Assembly: GCA_002419585.1 (NCBI GenBank)
Contig: DIGJ01000014.1
Span: forward strand, 273,083-337,082
Reading direction: 5' to 3'
Source of the DNA: Lachnoclostridium sp. UBA5725
Lineage (GTDB): Bacteria > Bacillota > Clostridia > Lachnospirales > Lachnospiraceae
DNA: 64,000 nucleotides
Shown here: positions 1 through 8,013 of the stretch, in pieces
How the letters are laid out: each line of letters starts with the position of its first letter
Position numbering within the stretch: position 1 is the first letter of the stretch
Position numbers and translations under genes: made by a program
Notes under the pieces: generated by a model
What the model saw: the letters and a program-made list of their open reading frames with translations, nothing else
Told to the model about the DNA's origin: nothing
Databases searched by the model: none

Positions 1-149
1 GAAATATCGTTGGCGTTAATGCTGCGCCTACGGTTGGATCGATTATCCTATCCTTTTCCATTTCCGTAGGGATTGGACTTATCTTTGGGTATATGCCTGC
101 GAAAAAGGCGGCTGGATTGAATCCGATTGATGCGTTGCGGAGTGAATAA
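1..149 (+). CDS. MacB/FtsX-type ABC transporter permease, C-terminal fragment
   Basis: The reading frame enters from outside the window and ends at a TAA at 147-149. It encodes about 48 residues: a hydrophobic helix (SIILSFSISVGIGLIFGY) followed by the ending MPAKKAAGLNPIDALRSE. The P-A-x-x-A-a-x-l-x-P-I-x-A-L-R-x-E tail is the hallmark C-terminus of MacB/FtsX-family permeases, which carry their last transmembrane helix just before it. Such proteins work with a MacB-like ATPase to move peptides or lipoproteins, or to transmit mechanical signals. The ATPase would be expected upstream, outside the window. Family is confident, substrate unknown. Confidence 0.85.
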   Translation, partial: NIVGVNAAPTVGSIILSFSISVGIGLIFGYMPAKKAAGLNPIDALRSE

Positions 150-197
150 AGGGCAAAATTTGTTGTTGGCTGTTAAGGGCTTCTAATTCATTTACCG

Positions 198-348
198 CCT
201 TGCAGTCGAACGGCCGATTCAAAATTCAATGCGATTGTCAATTTTAGCAAGACAAGATCGATAATCTCGTGGTAGGCACTCCATTATCGATCTTGTCTTG
301 CTAAAATAATCGCATCATTCATTTTGAATCGGCCGTTCGACTGCAAGG
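198..348 (+). repeat. Long imperfect hairpin, copy 1 of apex-conserved family
   Basis: A 151-nt near-palindrome fills most of the gap between the permease tail and lysA. The outer stem pairs 198-225 with 321-348, a short stem pairs ATGCGATT (229-236) with AATCGCAT, and a perfect 25-bp inner stem pairs 241-265 with 283-307. The 17-nt apex at 266-282 reads CTCGTGGTAGGCACTCC; inside it GTG and CAC can pair, leaving CTC opposite TCC as an internal loop. Copies at 3540-3714 and 4715-4873 keep the apex but have unrelated stems. No poly-T tract follows on either strand, so it is not an ordinary terminator. Confidence 0.85.
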
Positions 349-499
349 CTCCGTTATTTAAAGTTGGAAGTTATAATGGCAGTAACAACCAATTTGTATT
401 GCAAGATCTCCTGCAATTGCTATGAAATAAATAGTATGTTGTAATATCAATCGCTTAGTTCTCAGCGTTCTAATGCATCTCCACAATCTAAAAAACATA

Positions 500-542
500 A
501 AAGATACCTAGTAGCGTTGTACTTGTACTACTAGGCATCTTT
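500..542 (-). terminator. Terminator downstream of lysA
   Basis: A 14-bp stem with one mismatch (501-514 with 529-542) lies directly after the lysA stop on the minus strand. On that strand it is followed by a T-rich stretch (TTATGTTTTTTA). It is probably an intrinsic terminator for lysA. Confidence 0.75.
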
Positions 543-547
543 ACATT

Positions 548-1813
548 TTAGTATTTAATATCTTTTAATATGTCACAATAATCAAAGGTCGCGAAGTAAT
601 CTTGTGGGGTTTCGGCACGACGGATAAGCTTTGTGCTTCCATCTTCTTTTAAGAGAACTTCTGCGGATTTTAGCTTTCCATTGTAATTGTAGCCCATTGC
701 GAAACCATGGGCTCCGGTATCATGGATGAAGAGATAATCGCCTAGTTGAATTTCTGGGAGCATGCGGTCGATTGCAAACTTATCATTGTTTTCACAAAGA
801 GAACCGGTAATGTCATATTTGTGATCTTCGGTACTATTCTCTTTTCCTAATACGGTAATGTGATGATATGCACCGTACATTGCAGGTCTCATTAAATTTA
901 CGGCGCAGGCATCCACACCAATGTATTCTTTGTGGGTATGTTTTGCATGGATTGCTTGCGTAATAAGTGCTCCATAAGGGCCCATCATAAAACGGCCAAG
1001 CTCGGTCATAAGGGAAATATTTTGAAGTCCGGCAGGTATCAGCACTTCCTCATATACCTTTCTAACCTTATCACCAATAACTAAGATATCATTGCCTTCC
1101 TGATCTGGATAATATGGAATACCGATTCCTCCAGACAGGTTAATATAGTTGATTTCAACGCCAACCTTTTCTTTGATTTCAACGGCCAAATCAAACATAA
1201 TCTTTGCAAGCATTGGATAATAGTCATTGGTTACGGTATTACTTGCAAGGAAGGAATGGATACCAAATTTCTTTGCGCCCATTTCCTTTAAGCGACGAAA
1301 ACCTTCGATAATCTGATCATGTGTAAATCCATATTTTGCATCTCCAGGATTGTCCATGATATCCGTACCAAGAGCAAATACACCACCTGGATTATAACGA
1401 CAGAAAATAGTTTCTGGAATACCTACTAAATTATTTAAATAATCGATGTGTGTGAAATCATCCAGATTAATAATTGCTCCTAGTTTATTTGCTTTCAGAT
1501 ATTCTTCTGCTGGTGTTACATTGGATGAAAACATGATTTCATCCCCCTGAAAACCAACTGCTTCAGAAAGCATAAGTTCTGTTAAGGAGGAACAATCCGA
1601 TCCACATCCTTCTTCTTTTAATATCTTTAATAAAAATGGGTTTGGGGTAGCTTTCACTGCAAAATATTCCTTAAACCCTTTATTCCAGGAAAATGCCTGA
1701 TTTAACTTTCGAGCATTTTCTCGAATTCCTTTTTCATCATAAATGTGAAATGGTGTTGGATACAATTTTACCATCTCTTCAACCTGCTCCAATGTTACAA
1801 ATGGGGTCTTCAT
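548..1813 (-). CDS. lysA: Diaminopimelate decarboxylase
   Basis: PLP-dependent fold-III (alanine racemase type) decarboxylase of 421 aa, the usual length for LysA. It would convert meso-diaminopimelate to lysine in the cytoplasm. The PLP-binding lysine is K54 in FAVKATPNP. A glycine-rich phosphate-binding segment (LSGGIGIPY) lies near residue 227. The C-terminal active-site segment GSLCENNDKF and the GDYLFIHDTGAH stretch match the family. The ATG is preceded by AGGAG and by a consensus promoter. The gene is monocistronic, with its own terminator. Carboxynorspermidine decarboxylase is a relative, but the GSLCE motif and lack of polyamine genes favour lysA. Confidence 0.85.
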   Translation of the reverse strand: MKTPFVTLEQVEEMVKLYPTPFHIYDEKGIRENARKLNQAFSWNKGFKEYFAVKATPNPFLLKILKEEGCGSDCSSLTELMLSEAVGFQGDEIMFSSNVTPAEEYLKANKLGAIINLDDFTHIDYLNNLVGIPETIFCRYNPGGVFALGTDIMDNPGDAKYGFTHDQIIEGFRRLKEMGAKKFGIHSFLASNTVTNDYYPMLAKIMFDLAVEIKEKVGVEINYINLSGGIGIPYYPDQEGNDILVIGDKVRKVYEEVLIPAGLQNISLMTELGRFMMGPYGALITQAIHAKHTHKEYIGVDACAVNLMRPAMYGAYHHITVLGKENSTEDHKYDITGSLCENNDKFAIDRMLPEIQLGDYLFIHDTGAHGFAMGYNYNGKLKSAEVLLKEDGSTKLIRRAETPQDYFATFDYCDILKDIKY

Positions 1814-1848
1814 CCGATCATCTCCTATGTTTTCTAATAATAAAAGTC

Positions 1849-1877
1849 ATATTAAAGGAATACTTTAACTTTGTCAA
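1849..1877 (-). promoter_or_regulatory. Sigma-A promoter of lysA
   Basis: On the minus strand TTGACA (1872-1877) and TAATAT (1849-1854) are separated by exactly 17 bp, about 35 bp upstream of the lysA start codon. This matches the vegetative sigma-A consensus. No lysine riboswitch fits in the short leader. Confidence 0.75.
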
Positions 1878-1945
1878 GTAATAAACCACTGTTATTCGAT
1901 AATTGAATGGCTATCATTCGATTATGAAATTAATGATTTCTTACA

Positions 1946-2785
1946 TCACATTTCGACTCGAAAGCAGATGTAATTTGCTTCATTCATCTGTTCCATACTG
2001 ACTGTTAGTTCCCCTTGGCAACGCTTCGTGATTGTCTGTGCATTATATAAACCAAGCCCTCGGTTTCCGCCTTTTGTCTTTGTAGAATAGCCCTTTTCAA
2101 AGAAGTGACTGATTTCTTCTACCGATATAGCCGGATGCATATTCCATATTTCAAATATCAATTTATCATTCTTTGAACCAACCACCATTTTTATTTTATT
2201 ATTTCCTTCCGCGCTAGCCTCCATTGCATTATCAATCAAGGTTCCGACTACTTCAATCATATCGTGTTCACTTGCTTGCGTCAGAATCGTTTTTCCTTCT
2301 ACATGAATATCAAATTGCAAATACGGTGGCGACTCTAATATTTTACTATATAAGAAACCTGCCAATACCTTATCACTAATTTTCAACAAATTAATAAACT
2401 GACGGCTATGGTCATCATAGATCTCCTTCACATATTTTGACTGCTCCTTAACTAACTCATTATAATTATCAATCGTTAGGTGCATATTTAAAATTGCATT
2501 CATGTGGTTATCAAATTCATGCTGTTTGGCACGAATCTCTTTTACCAGTTCTTCCAGTGGTTTGGTATAAAGGCGGTACATTTGCAGTTCCTTTTCCTGT
2601 TTCGCTAAAATATCGTAGTTTTTCTTCCGTTCGATTGCAACAAAGATCAGCGTAATGAGTGATAACAAGAAAAACAATAAGATTTTACTATCAATCAATT
2701 CACCATAGCTCCAACAAGAAAATATGGTATACAATGTAAAAATCAGCAGCAAAAAGCACAAAAAACGATAGACACCTTTATTCAT
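1946..2785 (-). CDS. AgrC/VirS-like GHKL sensor histidine kinase
   Basis: Membrane sensor kinase of 279 aa. Two N-terminal helices (about residues 6-24 and 34-51) replace the 5-7 helices of true AgrC, so it is a short version of the family. The phosphoacceptor is H89 in RAKQHEFDNHMN, the typical AgrC-type H box. The GHKL ATPase domain follows, with an N box (GTLIDNAMEAS, N186) and a G box (NRGLGLYN, about 241-248). The ATG lies inside the end of the upstream response regulator gene, overlapping by 8 nt, with AAGGAG in front. No agrB or agrD gene is nearby, so the signal is unknown. Confidence 0.85.
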   Translation of the reverse strand: MNKGVYRFLCFLLLIFTLYTIFSCWSYGELIDSKILLFFLLSLITLIFVAIERKKNYDILAKQEKELQMYRLYTKPLEELVKEIRAKQHEFDNHMNAILNMHLTIDNYNELVKEQSKYVKEIYDDHSRQFINLLKISDKVLAGFLYSKILESPPYLQFDIHVEGKTILTQASEHDMIEVVGTLIDNAMEASAEGNNKIKMVVGSKNDKLIFEIWNMHPAISVEEISHFFEKGYSTKTKGGNRGLGLYNAQTITKRCQGELTVSMEQMNEANYICFRVEM

Positions 2786-3497
2786 TGATCCACTCCTTCG
2801 CTTTTACCTTGTAGGTAATACCAATTTCAATTAACTCATTGCATCCGAGCATTTTAATGACTCGATTCACCGTATCCACATATTCGATATATTTTCTGTT
2901 TATGATAAACATGCGATGACATTGAAAAAAATTCTTTTCCGACAGCTTTGGTAGAATTTGCTTCAGGGTAAGATATTTTACATCCACCGCCTCATTCTTC
3001 AAATAGATTCTCATTCCCCTGGTAACCGCCTGAATAAATATAATATCATCACAGGAAATCTTATAATTAATTCCATTCTTTTTTATCAGAATGGATTCTT
3101 TTTCTTCGTGGTTGGCATGTGTCATTATCTTTCGAATAATCTCTAGTACCTTTTCTTTTTCAAATGGTTTTGTAATATATTGATAGCATTGAATTTCTCG
3201 ATAAGAGGTAAGTTCCATCGATAAAATAGAGGTGATAAAAACAATGGGTACAAATTCATATTCATACCTTGCTCTTACTTCTTTTGCAAAATCCATCCCC
3301 CCCACATCTTCCACTTTTTTCGCATTTAAATTAATATCCAATAGAAAGAGTGAAAGATTCTTTTGCAGGTTTACTATTTCTCTTGCTTCCTCGATTGTTT
3401 TTGCTGGATATACTTCCATTTCATCTGAGATTTCTGCTACGATTTTTGTGAGTGCGGTAAGGCTGTCCAAATTGTCTTCTAAGATTAAAATTTTCAT
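2778..3497 (-). CDS. LytTR-family (AgrA/VirR-like) response regulator
   Basis: Response regulator of 239 aa. The receiver domain carries the acidic pair at E7/D8, the phosphorylation site D54 (LFLLDINL) and the lysine of YITKPFE. A LytTR DNA-binding domain covers roughly residues 135-237 and ends in basic residues. It is first in a two-gene operon with the sensor kinase and starts at ATG behind AGGAG. LytTR regulators bind paired 9-bp direct repeats; one near-perfect pair occurs in this window at 56301-56330, which is a candidate target but is not proven. Confidence 0.88.
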   Translation of the reverse strand: MKILILEDNLDSLTALTKIVAEISDEMEVYPAKTIEEAREIVNLQKNLSLFLLDINLNAKKVEDVGGMDFAKEVRARYEYEFVPIVFITSILSMELTSYREIQCYQYITKPFEKEKVLEIIRKIMTHANHEEKESILIKKNGINYKISCDDIIFIQAVTRGMRIYLKNEAVDVKYLTLKQILPKLSEKNFFQCHRMFIINRKYIEYVDTVNRVIKMLGCNELIEIGITYKVKAKEWINE

Positions 3498-3539
3498 TTC
3501 TACTCCTGTTTGAATATGGTTGCGATGGGGGTAGGTGGC

Positions 3540-3714
3540 GTGAACGCTTGATTGGATGGGATGCTTGTGTGGTACGAGTCAGACATGCTGAACATTACAT
3601 CGAGCCATAAGCAGTGAGAATCTCGCGTCTGGCGCTCCATTCTCACTATTGTCTCGATTCCATAGCATGCAATTCCTCGTACCACACAAGCATCCCATCA
3701 AATCAAACGTTCAC
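3540..3714 (+). repeat. Long imperfect hairpin, copy 2 of apex-conserved family
   Basis: A 175-nt interrupted palindrome fills the 375-nt gap between the response regulator and the upstream membrane protein gene. The outer stem pairs 3540-3578 with 3676-3714. Inner short stems (CATGCT/AGCATG, ATCGAG/CTCGAT) lead to AGTGAGAAT/ATTCTCACT. The 17-nt apex at 3622-3638 reads CTCGCGTCTGGCGCTCC. Its inner GCG/CGC pair replaces GTG/CAC of copies 1 and 3, which is a compensatory change. The stem sequences are unrelated to the other copies. Confidence 0.85.
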
Positions 3715-3872
3715 GAATCTACACTTTGCAACCGTTTTTATTAACCAAAATATTTCAAATTTAATTGTATAATACTGTATTACCCAATTAGTATTATCTT
3801 ATTTCAATTTATCTTATCAGAAAAAAAGAGAATTGGAAACTACATTGTTAAGGCACTCTCACTTAAAATGTG

Positions 3873-4559
3873 TTACATATATATAAATTGCAATACCTTA
3901 TCTAATAATGCAAGCAATATGCTCAAAATAGAAAACCTTCTTACAATTAAACTAAGTACTATAGCCAAAATTAATACTCGAATTCCTTTTTCCTTCTTAT
4001 TTCCAATAGAGAATAGTATGAGTAATACGAGAGCGAAAATCATATCAAGTACATGCACTGCAGATAACGTATAATAAAAACGATACCCCGATTGAAATAA
4101 TACTGCAATTGGTAATGAAGCAAATATATCGGATACCCATCCATTACCCTTCCCATACCATACAATGCACGCACATATAGTAGATGCAAGTGCAAATACT
4201 GTCCAGTATAAAATTACTCTAGCTGAATAAAAACCACATATGAATATGCTATAAAGATAATACGCGAATAACATAGCAAGAAAAAACCCCAAAGAATTTA
4301 TCATTGCAAACTTAGGCTTACTACTATACATGGCTATAATAGAAGCCAGAAAGACCCAAATCCCCATCTGTGTAGTAACTTCTGAAATGCAATGAATTAC
4401 AACTCCATATATTCCATTATTACTTGAAATCGTGTCGCTATATTTTGATATAACACCCATAGTAAACCCAAATAATACTATTATCACAAACATAAGTAAA
4501 ACAGAGCTTTTCTTGCAATACTGATTCGGTTTTCTAATTGCATTTAATTTCTCTTTCAT
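3873..4559 (-). CDS. Unknown polytopic membrane protein
   Basis: I do not recognise this 228-aa protein with certainty. It has a short basic N-terminus (MKEKLNAIRKPNQYCKK), then about seven hydrophobic segments spread along the chain, a soluble-looking loop with KGNGWVSDIFASLP near residue 140, and a basic patch GNKKEKGIR before the last helices. A start at ATG behind AGGGGG is convincing. It stands alone, on the same strand as its neighbours, and is flanked on both sides by long hairpins of the same family in opposite apex orientation. It lacks the cysteine and histidine motif of an AgrB protease, so it is not an obvious AgrB. Confidence 0.7.
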   Translation of the reverse strand: MKEKLNAIRKPNQYCKKSSVLLMFVIIVLFGFTMGVISKYSDTISSNNGIYGVVIHCISEVTTQMGIWVFLASIIAMYSSKPKFAMINSLGFFLAMLFAYYLYSIFICGFYSARVILYWTVFALASTICACIVWYGKGNGWVSDIFASLPIAVLFQSGYRFYYTLSAVHVLDMIFALVLLILFSIGNKKEKGIRVLILAIVLSLIVRRFSILSILLALLDKVLQFIYM

Positions 4560-4714
4560 TTTTTCCCCCTATAATTTTTATACCCTTTAACTCAATATCT
4601 TTCTTAATCTTGATATCCAACAACTTTTACCGCAATGCCTTTTTATATTTCTTATTTTTATTCTAACATAAAACAGGGCGGTTGCCTTTTTAACCTTCCA
4701 CTTTATTTACACTA

Positions 4715-4873
4715 GCCTAACGTTAAAAATTCCCGTTTCAAAACGAATTTGCACGATTATTTTAGTGAGACTAAGCGATAATGGAGTGTCTACCACGAGA
4801 TTATCGCTGTTATAGGCTCACTAAAATTGAAAATCGTGCCTGAGTTTTGAAACGGGAATTTTTAATGTTAGGC
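4715..4873 (-). repeat. Long imperfect hairpin, copy 3 of apex-conserved family
   Basis: A 159-nt palindrome in the 366-nt gap before the SPFH gene. The outer stem pairs 4715-4744 with 4844-4873 (one mismatch); GCACGATT (4751-4758) pairs with AATCGTGC (4832-4839), a further 11 bp pair 4759-4769 with 4817-4827, and GCGATAAT (4775-4782) pairs with ATTATCGC (4800-4807). Read on the minus strand the 17-nt apex is CTCGTGGTAGACACTCC, one base different from copy 1. The apex orientation is opposite to copies 1 and 2. No T-tract follows it. Confidence 0.85.
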
Positions 4874-4925
4874 GGCAAATAAATTAGAAATCTATCATCT
4901 GCAACCGCCCTATATTAATGCCTCA

Positions 4926-5858
4926 TTATTTGCTTGATCCTACTTCGGTCAAAGATTTTACCAACCCAGCCATTCCCTGAATCTCAGATGGAATGATTAT
5001 CTTCGTTGCCTGGCCATCAGCTGCTTTTGCAAAAGCTTCTAAGCTCTTTAATTGGATGACTGCTGCCTGTGGATTGGATTCATTCAAGAACCGAATACCC
5101 TCTGCATTGGCCTGCTGTACTTTAAGAATAGCTTCTGCCTGACCTTCTGCTTCTCGAATCGTTGCTTCTTTTTTTGCCTCTGCGCGAAGGATCGCTGCTG
5201 ATTTTTCTGCTTCTGCTTCTAAGATTGCGGAAGCTTTCTTACCTTCTGCAACAAGAATAGAGGAAGTTTTTTGACCTTCTGCAATCAAAATAGATTCTCT
5301 TCGTTCACGTTCTGCCTTCATCTGTTTTTCCATCGCATCCTGAATGGCAGCTGGTGGAATGATATTCTTTAATTCTACACGGGTTACTTTAATTCCCCAT
5401 GGGTCAGTTGCAAGATCAAGGGAAGCTCTCATCTTGGTATTAATTACTTCTCTGGAAGTAAGGGTTTCATCCAATTCCAAATCACCAATGATGTTACGAA
5501 GTGTCGTTGCTGTTAAGTTCTCGATTGCCATGATCGGATTATCTACTCCATAAGCATAGAGCTTTGGATCTGTAATCTGAAAGTATACAACCGTATCAAT
5601 TCTCATGGTTACGTTATCTTTCGTGATAACTGGCTGTGGTGCAAAGTCTACTACCTGCTCTTTTAAAAGAACTCTCTTTGCTACTCGATCAATAATAGGT
5701 ATCTTGAAGTGAAGTCCTACACTCCAGGTAGTCTGGTATCCACCCAAACGCTCGATTACACAAGCGTATGCCTGTGGTACAATCTTGATACAAGATGTAA
5801 TTAAAATAAGTGCAATTAATACTAGAATTACTGTTAAAATTGGTCCTAATGTTCCCAT
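4926..5858 (-). CDS. SPFH/band 7 (stomatin-like, QmcA-type) membrane protein
   Basis: Protein of 310 aa with one N-terminal membrane helix (about residues 6-26), then the SPFH domain beginning KIVPQAYACVIERLGGYQ, and a long alanine- and glutamate-rich coiled-coil (about residues 180-255) with repeated AEG/AEAEK units. It ends in a glycine-rich tail. Such proteins form oligomeric membrane scaffolds that organise fluid microdomains or control membrane proteases. It follows the NfeD gene by 4 nt in one operon, the classic stomatin/NfeD pairing. The ATG is preceded by GAGGAGG. Confidence 0.9.
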   Translation of the reverse strand: MGTLGPILTVILVLIALILITSCIKIVPQAYACVIERLGGYQTTWSVGLHFKIPIIDRVAKRVLLKEQVVDFAPQPVITKDNVTMRIDTVVYFQITDPKLYAYGVDNPIMAIENLTATTLRNIIGDLELDETLTSREVINTKMRASLDLATDPWGIKVTRVELKNIIPPAAIQDAMEKQMKAERERRESILIAEGQKTSSILVAEGKKASAILEAEAEKSAAILRAEAKKEATIREAEGQAEAILKVQQANAEGIRFLNESNPQAAVIQLKSLEAFAKAADGQATKIIIPSEIQGMAGLVKSLTEVGSSK

Positions 5859-5862
5859 TTTT

Positions 5863-6303
5863 TTATTCCTCCTCAGAATATGGTTTTACAATTAATTTAA
5901 CTCCGGCAATATTTGTGATGGTTGCCCGATCACCGGGATTTAAAATAATGCCCTCTTGTTCCGTTCGAACCGTCCACTCCTGTCCATTCACAAGCGCGGT
6001 TCCTGTCTGATTAAAATTATCCACAGTTTCGGTAATTTTAATCGTCTTTCCTATCAGTCCCTCATAATTCGTCTTCGATCGTTGACTATTTAAGTAACGA
6101 ACCGCTATTGGTCTGGTGAATACTAATAGGACAATGGATACTACCAAAAATACAACAATCTGTATCGGAAGTCCCAATCCCACAAGTGCAGTTATGGTCG
6201 CTGCTAATGCTCCACCAGCAAACCAAATGGTAGTAAGTCCCAAGGTAAATATCTCAATTACTAATAAGATTGCTAACAATATCAGCCAATATACCGACTC
6301 CAT
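5863..6303 (-). CDS. NfeD-family membrane protein
   Basis: A short NfeD protein (146 aa) with three or four N-terminal membrane helices (to about residue 85) and a C-terminal OB-fold-like NfeD domain: GLIGKTIKITETV, then ALVNGQEWTVRTE and GDRATITNIAGVKLIVKP. It lacks the ClpP-like serine protease domain of long NfeD proteins. It is first in the operon with the SPFH gene, its expected partner. The second ATG (6301-6303) is chosen because AAAGGAG lies 8 nt before it and only 2 nt before the other ATG at 6309. Confidence 0.88.
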   Translation of the reverse strand: MESVYWLILLAILLVIEIFTLGLTTIWFAGGALAATITALVGLGLPIQIVVFLVVSIVLLVFTRPIAVRYLNSQRSKTNYEGLIGKTIKITETVDNFNQTGTALVNGQEWTVRTEQEGIILNPGDRATITNIAGVKLIVKPYSEEE

Positions 6304-6396
6304 AAGCATGACTCCTTTCTTAAAAAATATACCAATTTAAGTATATTTTCTTTGATAGGCTAACTGTAATCCATTCTCATTTCAAATGCAATACCT

Positions 6397-6465
6397 TCTG
6401 CGTGAATCATGTTTTTTTCTGCGTGAATTTAATTCACCCTTTGTGAATCAAACACAAAGGGCGAA
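6397..6465 (-). promoter_or_regulatory. Hairpin and short direct repeats after the HtrA-like gene
   Basis: The 6304-6527 gap holds a hairpin TTCaCCCTTTGTG / CACAAAGGGcGAA (6433-6445 with 6453-6465, 7-nt loop). Beside it are two direct copies of TCTGCGTGAAT about 21 bp apart. The hairpin is placed like a terminator of the HtrA-like gene but lacks a T-tract. The repeats may belong to nfeD regulation. Function is not shown. Confidence 0.4.
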
Positions 6466-6527
6466 CGTTGCATGTATTCATTTACCTTTTATTATAATTC
6501 TTTGATACCTATTCGAAATTATATCGT

Positions 6528-7814
6528 TTATTTCTTTCCCATGACGATCGTCAATGTTTTTTCTTTATTTTCTGCTTGTGTTGTACGTAGTACTTTTACA
6601 AGAACTTCTTCTTTTGGTTTTAAAGACAAAAGTGCACCATTAAAATTTGAAATAGACGAAATCTCCGTATCATTGATATCGGTAATAATATCACCTACTT
6701 GAATTCCTGCATCCAGTGCTGGTGAATCATTGACTACTTCCATAACATAGATGCCATGCTTTGCTCCTAAGCTTTTTTTATATTTTTCTGGAATATTGCT
6801 TGCAACAACACCAAAATATGCACGCGGCGTTCCATTAATTATTCTTTCAATCGTGGATTTTACCCGATTTACAGCAATGGCTGTGCACATAGAATTTTTA
6901 ATTTCTCCGTCGAATTGATGTGTTATGAATCCAATAATATTTCCCTCAAGATCCACAATCACTCCAGCACCTTCATCCACTGCATCAATATCCATTGAAA
7001 ACAATTCCACCATGGTATCTGTAATATACTGCTCCATTTCATCCCCTGTAATCATACCTATTTCCATAGAATACATATAACCAGTAGGATTACCCAAAGC
7101 TAAAATAGGAGTGCCCTTTTGTGCATAATAAGAATCTCCTATCACTGCTACCTGTAATTTTTTCTGGATTTCTTTTGATAGATTCTCTTGATCGACTGCT
7201 ATTACTGCAATATTCGTATCCTTATCTTTTCCTTGTAGTGTAGCTTCAACCGTTTCATTATTTTCAAAGGTTACTTGAATGTGATTCACCTGTGAAATCT
7301 TTTTATAACTCGTGAGTATAAATAATTCCTTTCCATTATCTGCAATGATAACACCACAGTCTGCATCGCTTGCTTCCGCTGGATTATCAAACCAGTCCAC
7401 ACCACTTTGTACTCCAGAAACAGTAACGATGGAATGATTGAACTCATCTGCAATATCCTTCATTAACTGGTACGCTTCTTTATAAGAATCCAAATCAAAT
7501 ACAGCTTGAACCGGTTCTTGTACTTTACTGTCATCTTCTTCCACTGGTTTTGTTGTTGCAGCTGGTGATTGCGTTGGTTGGACAAATACCACCGTATCCT
7601 CCTCTTCTTTCCCTAAAACCTCATCAAAATAAGGGCTCATCGCACAAAAAGCAAAGCTCCCCACTACACCAAATATTATGGCGAGAACGGAGGTTTTCCA
7701 TGCAGACCCCATAAAACGTTTCAAAGCGCTACGACGTTTTGGTACGATTTGTTCCCGAATAAAAGCGCGCTTTTCATCATTCATTTGTAATTCTTGCTTT
7801 TCTTCATTAGACAT
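6528..7814 (-). CDS. HtrA/DegP-like membrane protein with PDZ domain, catalytic triad lost
   Basis: Protein of 428 aa with a cytoplasmic N-terminus of about 40 basic residues, one membrane helix (TSVLAIIFGVVGSFAFCAM), an acidic linker, a trypsin-like domain and a C-terminal PDZ domain (about 325-428). It matches HtrA segment by segment, but all three catalytic residues differ. Where HtrA has LTNNHV, this has LTSYKKI (His replaced). Where HtrA has DTDLAV, it has DTNIAV (Asp to Asn). Where HtrA has GNSGGPL, it has DEGAGVIV (Ser to Ala). It is probably a non-proteolytic scaffold or sensor. The second ATG is chosen because GAGG sits 8 nt upstream of it. Confidence 0.85.
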   Translation of the reverse strand: MSNEEKQELQMNDEKRAFIREQIVPKRRSALKRFMGSAWKTSVLAIIFGVVGSFAFCAMSPYFDEVLGKEEEDTVVFVQPTQSPAATTKPVEEDDSKVQEPVQAVFDLDSYKEAYQLMKDIADEFNHSIVTVSGVQSGVDWFDNPAEASDADCGVIIADNGKELFILTSYKKISQVNHIQVTFENNETVEATLQGKDKDTNIAVIAVDQENLSKEIQKKLQVAVIGDSYYAQKGTPILALGNPTGYMYSMEIGMITGDEMEQYITDTMVELFSMDIDAVDEGAGVIVDLEGNIIGFITHQFDGEIKNSMCTAIAVNRVKSTIERIINGTPRAYFGVVASNIPEKYKKSLGAKHGIYVMEVVNDSPALDAGIQVGDIITDINDTEISSISNFNGALLSLKPKEEVLVKVLRTTQAENKEKTLTIVMGKK

Positions 7815-8013
7815 GTCCATTACCTCACATCAATTACTATGTTTTCTTTATTCCGATACCACGCATATTTGTACTAATTATAACATTTACTTGTGAACAT
7901 TATATGAATGAAGTGTAAACAATAGAAACCCAAAAATTAGGTTCCATTTTTAGGATGAATCGGTTAAAATAAGAAAAGAAACACTAGATAGTATAGCATA
8001 GAGGTAAACAAAA

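Noticed and set aside
198..348. Insertion sequence ends or ordinary terminator
   Set aside because: No transposase, no target duplication seen, and no T-tract after the stem; the conserved part is the apex rather than the ends.
1814..1945. Lysine riboswitch before lysA
   Set aside because: The leader between promoter and start is only about 35 nt, too short for an L box.
3500..3685. 61-codon minus-strand frame inside hairpin 2
   Set aside because: Falls within the long palindrome; no RBS or protein-like pattern.
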